From Pandoraea sputorum (GTDB taxonomy: Bacteria > Pseudomonadota > Gammaproteobacteria > Burkholderiales > Burkholderiaceae), in assembly GCF_000814845.2 (NCBI RefSeq), contig NZ_CP010431.2, positions 2,790,001 to 2,854,000 of the forward strand: a DNA stretch of 64,000 nt. Reading direction: 5' to 3'. The notes beneath the pieces are model-generated. The model was not told the origin of the DNA. It did no database searches and saw only the letters and a list, made by a program, of their open reading frames with translations. A program made the position numbers and the translations under genes. Shown here one piece after another: positions 60,665 through 64,000 of the stretch (positions within the stretch are counted from its first letter, which is position 1; each line of letters starts with the position of its first letter).

Positions 60665-62653
60665 TCAGTGCGCGGTCGATGCGCCGCCCAGATACGCCTC
60701 GATCACCTTCTCGTCAGCCTGAATCTGCGCTGGCAGCCCTTCGGCAATCTTCTGCCCGAAGTCCAGTACCGACACCGTCTGACAGGTGCTCATCACGACG
60801 TCCATGTGGTGCTCGATCAGAATCACCGTAATGCCGTGATCGCGAATCTTGCGGATGATGGCGAGCAACTCGCGAATATCGGGTGCCGTCAGACCGGCCG
60901 CCGGTTCGTCGAGCAACAGCAGACGCGGATCGAGTGCGAGCGCACGGGCGATTTCGAGCAGACGCTGTTTGCCGTACGGCAGGTTGCGGGCCTCTTCGTC
61001 GGCTAGCGACGCCAGCCCCACAAACTCCAGCAGACGCATGGCACGCGCACGTGCACCGTCTTCTTCGCGCTTGTATCGCGGCAGACGCAGCGAGACGTCG
61101 ACCAGCGTCGAGTGGAACGTGTGGTGCAGACCGACCAGCACGTTTTCGAGCGCCGTCATTTCACCGAAAAGCTGCACGTTCTGGAACGTTCGCGCCACGC
61201 CCGACAAAGCAATGTCGGAAGACGTGCGTCCGGCCAGCGACTCCCCGGCGAACTCGATACTCCCGGCCGTAGGCACATAGATGCCCGTCAGCACGTTCAT
61301 CATCGTGCTCTTGCCCGAGCCGTTCGGACCGATCAGGCCGTGAATCGTGCCGCGCTTGACCGTCAGGTCCACCTGGTTGAGCGCCTTCAGGCCATCGAAC
61401 TGCATCAGCAACTGACGCACCTTCAGCAACTCTTCCGGACCGCTGGCAGCCGCCATGAGCACCGGTTCGTTGCTGTCGGCAGCCGTTTCGTCCACCTGCG
61501 TGGCCGACACCGTGAGCGTGCGGCGGCGATGCAAAATGCGCGAGCGCAGGAAACCGATAATGCCGTCCGGCAGGTAGTACACGACGAACAGGATCATCAG
61601 ACCGAAGATCGTCAGACGCCAGTCGGTGATGCTGTCGCGCCACCAGGTCACACCGGCCAGTGCGATGGTGCCGATCACCGGCACGGCGGCCTTGGCGAGC
61701 GTGGTGCGACCTCGTGCGACCGCAGCGACCGCCGCCACCGTCGTGATGGCAGCGATGGCCGACGCGACAATTCGGAAAATGTTGATGTCGTCGAGCAACT
61801 GCGGCAGCAACACGATGATCGCCGCGCCCAGCAGCGAACCGCTGCGCGTCTTGCGTCCGCCCATGATGACGGCCAGCAGGAAGAGAATCGTCAGCTCGAA
61901 GTTGTACGTGTTCGGCGAGATGTACTGCTCGGAATAGGCATACAGGCTACCGGCCAGACCGGCAAACCCGGCGCTGATCACGAACGCATACACCTTGTAG
62001 CGATACACCGACACACCCATACAATCCGACGCCACCGGCGAATCGCGCAATGCTTCGAAAGCGCGACCGAGGTGCGACTTCAAAATGCGGTGTGCGACGA
62101 GCATGCTCAACAGCAGTAGTACGGCGACGATCCAGTAGTACTCCGTCTCGTCGATCGGATGACCGCCGATGACCGGCTTCGTGAGCTTGATGCCCATCGG
62201 TCCGGACGTCAGGAAGTCCATCTCGTTGATCAGGATCTGGATGATCGTGCCGAAGGCCAGCGTCACCATCGCCAGATACGGCCCGATCACGCGCAACGCT
62301 GGCAGTGCGAGGATCGCACCGAAGGCAGCGGTGACCAGAATGGCGGCAGGCAGTGCAAGCCAGAGCGAGAGTCCCAGTTTGGCGAAAAAAACACCCGCAA
62401 CGTAGGCACCAATGCCGAACAGGCCCGCGTGGCCCAGTGACACCTGCCCCGTATAACCCACGACGATATCCAGCCCGAAGAGCAGGATCGCGTAGATCAT
62501 GATCGTCTCGATCATGTGAATGTAATACGGGTTGCCGACGGCCAGAGGAAAGCCGAATAGCGCGACGATGCCGAGCACGGCAGCGATCTTGGTCAACGCG
62601 CGCGTGCCGCCGAGATCGCCGGCCCCGCGTGCAGTGGAGGTCTGTGCGGTCAT
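60665..62653 (-). CDS. Fused LivM permease - LivG ATPase
   Basis: A 662-residue fusion. Residues ~20-385 are the LivM permease (YTGQVSLGHAGLFGIGAYVAG is the family motif), with extra helices near 300-345. After a charged linker (~385-415) comes LivG: Walker A GPNGSGKST (~441-449), LivG-specific GVARTFQNVQLFGEMTALENV, signature LPYGKQRLLEIARAL, Walker B LLLLDEPAAGL and ILIEHHMDV. Fusions of this kind are known in Burkholderiales. No stop or frameshift lies between the halves. Confidence 0.93.
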   Translation of the reverse strand: MTAQTSTARGAGDLGGTRALTKIAAVLGIVALFGFPLAVGNPYYIHMIETIMIYAILLFGLDIVVGYTGQVSLGHAGLFGIGAYVAGVFFAKLGLSLWLALPAAILVTAAFGAILALPALRVIGPYLAMVTLAFGTIIQILINEMDFLTSGPMGIKLTKPVIGGHPIDETEYYWIVAVLLLLSMLVAHRILKSHLGRAFEALRDSPVASDCMGVSVYRYKVYAFVISAGFAGLAGSLYAYSEQYISPNTYNFELTILFLLAVIMGGRKTRSGSLLGAAIIVLLPQLLDDINIFRIVASAIAAITTVAAVAAVARGRTTLAKAAVPVIGTIALAGVTWWRDSITDWRLTIFGLMILFVVYYLPDGIIGFLRSRILHRRRTLTVSATQVDETAADSNEPVLMAAASGPEELLKVRQLLMQFDGLKALNQVDLTVKRGTIHGLIGPNGSGKSTMMNVLTGIYVPTAGSIEFAGESLAGRTSSDIALSGVARTFQNVQLFGEMTALENVLVGLHHTFHSTLVDVSLRLPRYKREEDGARARAMRLLEFVGLASLADEEARNLPYGKQRLLEIARALALDPRLLLLDEPAAGLTAPDIRELLAIIRKIRDHGITVILIEHHMDVVMSTCQTVSVLDFGQKIAEGLPAQIQADEKVIEAYLGGASTAH

Positions 62654-62655
62654 GG

Positions 62656-63534
62656 TTACACCTTCTTGATGGCCGTCTTGCCGAACAAACCTGCAGGCTT
62701 CACAGCCAGCACGAGCAGCAGCAGTACGAGACCCGGCACGTCTTTATAGCCGGTCGAAATGTAGAACGCGGTCGTGGTTTCGGCCACGCCGAGGATCACG
62801 CCGCCCACGAGCACGCCCATACCGCTCGACAGACCACCGATGATCGCCACGGCGAATGCCTTGAGACCCAGCACAGCCCCCATCGTGGCACCGGTCAGCG
62901 TAAGCGGTGCGACCAGCACGCCGGCAAACGCAGCGGCCATCGACGACAGCGCGTACGAGAACGTGATCACCAGACTTGTGTTGATGCCCATGAGCCCTGC
63001 GGCGTCGCGATCGTTCGCGGTGGCCACCACGGCCTTGCCGTAGATCGAGCGACGGTTGAAGAACTCGACGGCAGCCATCATGAGCAGCGCGCCCACGACC
63101 ACGAGCAGTTCCATCGGCAGCACGTTCGCCCCAAGCAGATTGATAGGGGCTTCGGGCAGCGGCGACGGGAATTTGAGGTCGTCGCGGCCCCAGAGGTTTT
63201 CCGCAACGTTCTTGAAGATGATGCCCAGCGCAATGGTGGACATGATCCAGCCGAACTCCGACTTGATCCGCAATGCGGGTTTCACGCCGATGCGTTCGAC
63301 GAACGCGCCTTGCACGAGACCGAACAGGCAGACGATCGGAATCATCAGCCAGTAGTTCAGCCCGAGGGTGTCGACGAGCGTCAGGCCGACGAGTGCGCCG
63401 AGCATCAGCGCTTCGCCCTGGCCGAAGTTCAGGGTGCCGGACGTCGCAAACGTCAGTTGGTAACCGAAGGCGATCACGGCGTAGATCATCCCCAGCGCGA
63501 TACCGCTGTAGATGAGTTGAATCAGGATGGTCAT
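62656..63534 (-). CDS. livH: Branched-chain amino-acid ABC transporter permease LivH
   Basis: A 292-residue permease with about 8 helices; MTILIQLIYSGIALGMIYAVIAFGYQLTFATSGTLNFGQGEALMLGALVG holds the LivH motif (T-x-N-F-G-Q-G-E). The ATG at 63534 was chosen over a longer frame. It ends 2 bp before the LivM-LivG start, whose ribosome binding site (AAGGTG) lies in its last codons, so translation is coupled. Confidence 0.93.
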   Translation of the reverse strand: MTILIQLIYSGIALGMIYAVIAFGYQLTFATSGTLNFGQGEALMLGALVGLTLVDTLGLNYWLMIPIVCLFGLVQGAFVERIGVKPALRIKSEFGWIMSTIALGIIFKNVAENLWGRDDLKFPSPLPEAPINLLGANVLPMELLVVVGALLMMAAVEFFNRRSIYGKAVVATANDRDAAGLMGINTSLVITFSYALSSMAAAFAGVLVAPLTLTGATMGAVLGLKAFAVAIIGGLSSGMGVLVGGVILGVAETTTAFYISTGYKDVPGLVLLLLVLAVKPAGLFGKTAIKKV

Positions 63535-63666
63535 GCGGTCCTCTCTCGCGAGTGCGAGCCTACGAGCGATGCTCGGGAGGCATTCGGTACTTGTGCCGCA
63601 CACCGGTCCCGAGTGCCGGTGGCAGGCGACAGTTGCGTGAAGACGGCACGCGCGCCTCGCCCGGAT

Positions 63667-63690
63667 GCCCCGAAGCCGTTGGCTCGGGGC
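63667..63690 (-). other. Hairpin between the binding-protein gene and livH
   Basis: GCCCCGA, a 1-nt bulge, GCC-GTT-GGC, TCGGGGC. No T-run follows on the minus strand. Position after a binding-protein gene suits an mRNA-stabilising or partial terminator hairpin that lowers permease expression (inference). Confidence 0.45.
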
Positions 63691-63764
63691 AGAGGTGCAA
63701 GGGGCGACGCGCGCCGTCGTTCACCCTTCATGGCTGCAACGGCAGCCTTGGGAGGAGGTGCGGC

Positions 63765-64000
63765 TTACTTGGAGACCGTCGCGCCTGCCTTCTCGCGGAC
63801 CTTGCTGCCAGCCTTCAGGTCGCTGTCGTAGGCATACACGACACGACCACCCTTCACTTCGCCGAACACCGGAATGTTGGCCGTGATGGCGTCGTGATCG
63901 TCATGCGTGAACGGATGATCGTACGTCGTGACCACGCCTTCGACCGGCGTCTTCAGGTCTTCCAGTGCTGCGCGCACCTTCGGGCCGTCCGTGCTGCCGG
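63765..64000 (-). CDS. Branched-chain amino-acid ABC transporter substrate-binding protein (C-terminal part)
   Basis: The last ~77 codons of a periplasmic LivK-type binding protein; the reading frame runs open to the window edge. The tail has VRAALEDLKTPVEGVVTTYDHPFTHDDHDAI, then IPVFGEVKGGRVVYAYDSDL and the C-terminus REKAGATVSK, as in Leu/Ile/Val-type receptors of this order. It is the first known gene of the liv operon, 230 bp from livH. The ligand cannot be told from this part. Confidence 0.85.
   Translation of the reverse strand, partial: GSTDGPKVRAALEDLKTPVEGVVTTYDHPFTHDDHDAITANIPVFGEVKGGRVVYAYDSDLKAGSKVREKAGATVSK

Overview
The window is GC-rich chromosomal DNA from a Gram-negative bacterium. 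Long uninterrupted genes, lipoproteins with clear lipoboxes, RND and NodT-type efflux parts, a LivM-LivG fusion and a type I encapsulin/DyP pair point to Betaproteobacteria, order Burkholderiales. A Pandoraea-like genome is my best guess, inferred from gene style only. I see no rRNA, tRNA, insertion sequence or CRISPR array. About 53 genes are supported, including one too short for routine ORF calling (DUF3309, 51 aa) and one broken by a frameshift.

Layout. 1-8.8 kb: a membrane fatty-acid-hydroxylase-type enzyme, a small lipoprotein, an overlapping pair (DUF4105/Lnb-like membrane protein plus lipid-anchored alpha/beta hydrolase), a small molybdopterin-fold protein, a Tat-exported sulfatase and a LysR regulator. 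8.9-15.4 kb: metE, then a PmrAB-like two-component system followed by an ArnT/PMT-like glycosyltransferase. 15.4-17.4 kb: encapsulin shell and its DyP peroxidase cargo, with the cargo-loading peptide visible. 17.7-25.9 kb: an RND efflux operon (pump, adaptor, outer-membrane channel) continuing into a response regulator and a sensor kinase that carries a one-base frameshift. 25.9-29.4 kb: two unknown genes, then an AT-rich intergenic island with a perfect FNR/ANR box, then a DUF2092 gene and a Gly/Pro-repeat protein gene. 29.5-32.5 kb: arfB, a HipB/HipA toxin-antitoxin pair and a DUF2239 gene, the latter two preceded by striking inverted repeats.

32.7-35.3 kb: MATE and MFS exporters whose 3' ends overlap by 103 bp on opposite strands. 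35.6-38.5 kb: a run of small stress-type genes (ChaB, DUF3309, a Pro-rich protein, PRC-barrel, two BON proteins), most with strong ribosome binding sites. 38.9-46.1 kb: a GGDEF cyclase, DUF2252, a MscS-type channel and an MHYT-GGDEF-EAL protein. 46.1-51.4 kb: an EmrAB-type multidrug exporter with a divergent outer-membrane channel gene and an HxlR regulator; the two control regions share a 16-bp motif. 51.4-53.7 kb: a KfrA-like coiled-coil DNA-binding protein divergent from a tyrosine recombinase around an AT-rich, palindrome-bearing region. 53.9-59.6 kb: two tandem nitronate-monooxygenase paralogs, an AcuI-type reductase, a Tat-exported epoxide hydrolase and a second HxlR regulator. 59.9-64 kb: a branched-chain amino-acid ABC transporter (livF, fused livM-livG, livH, and the C-terminus of the binding protein).

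Taken together this is a chromosome segment dense in envelope defence and export: four efflux systems of four families, a putative lipid A modification unit, and an encapsulated peroxidase. Functions are inferred from motifs read by eye; no database search was run.
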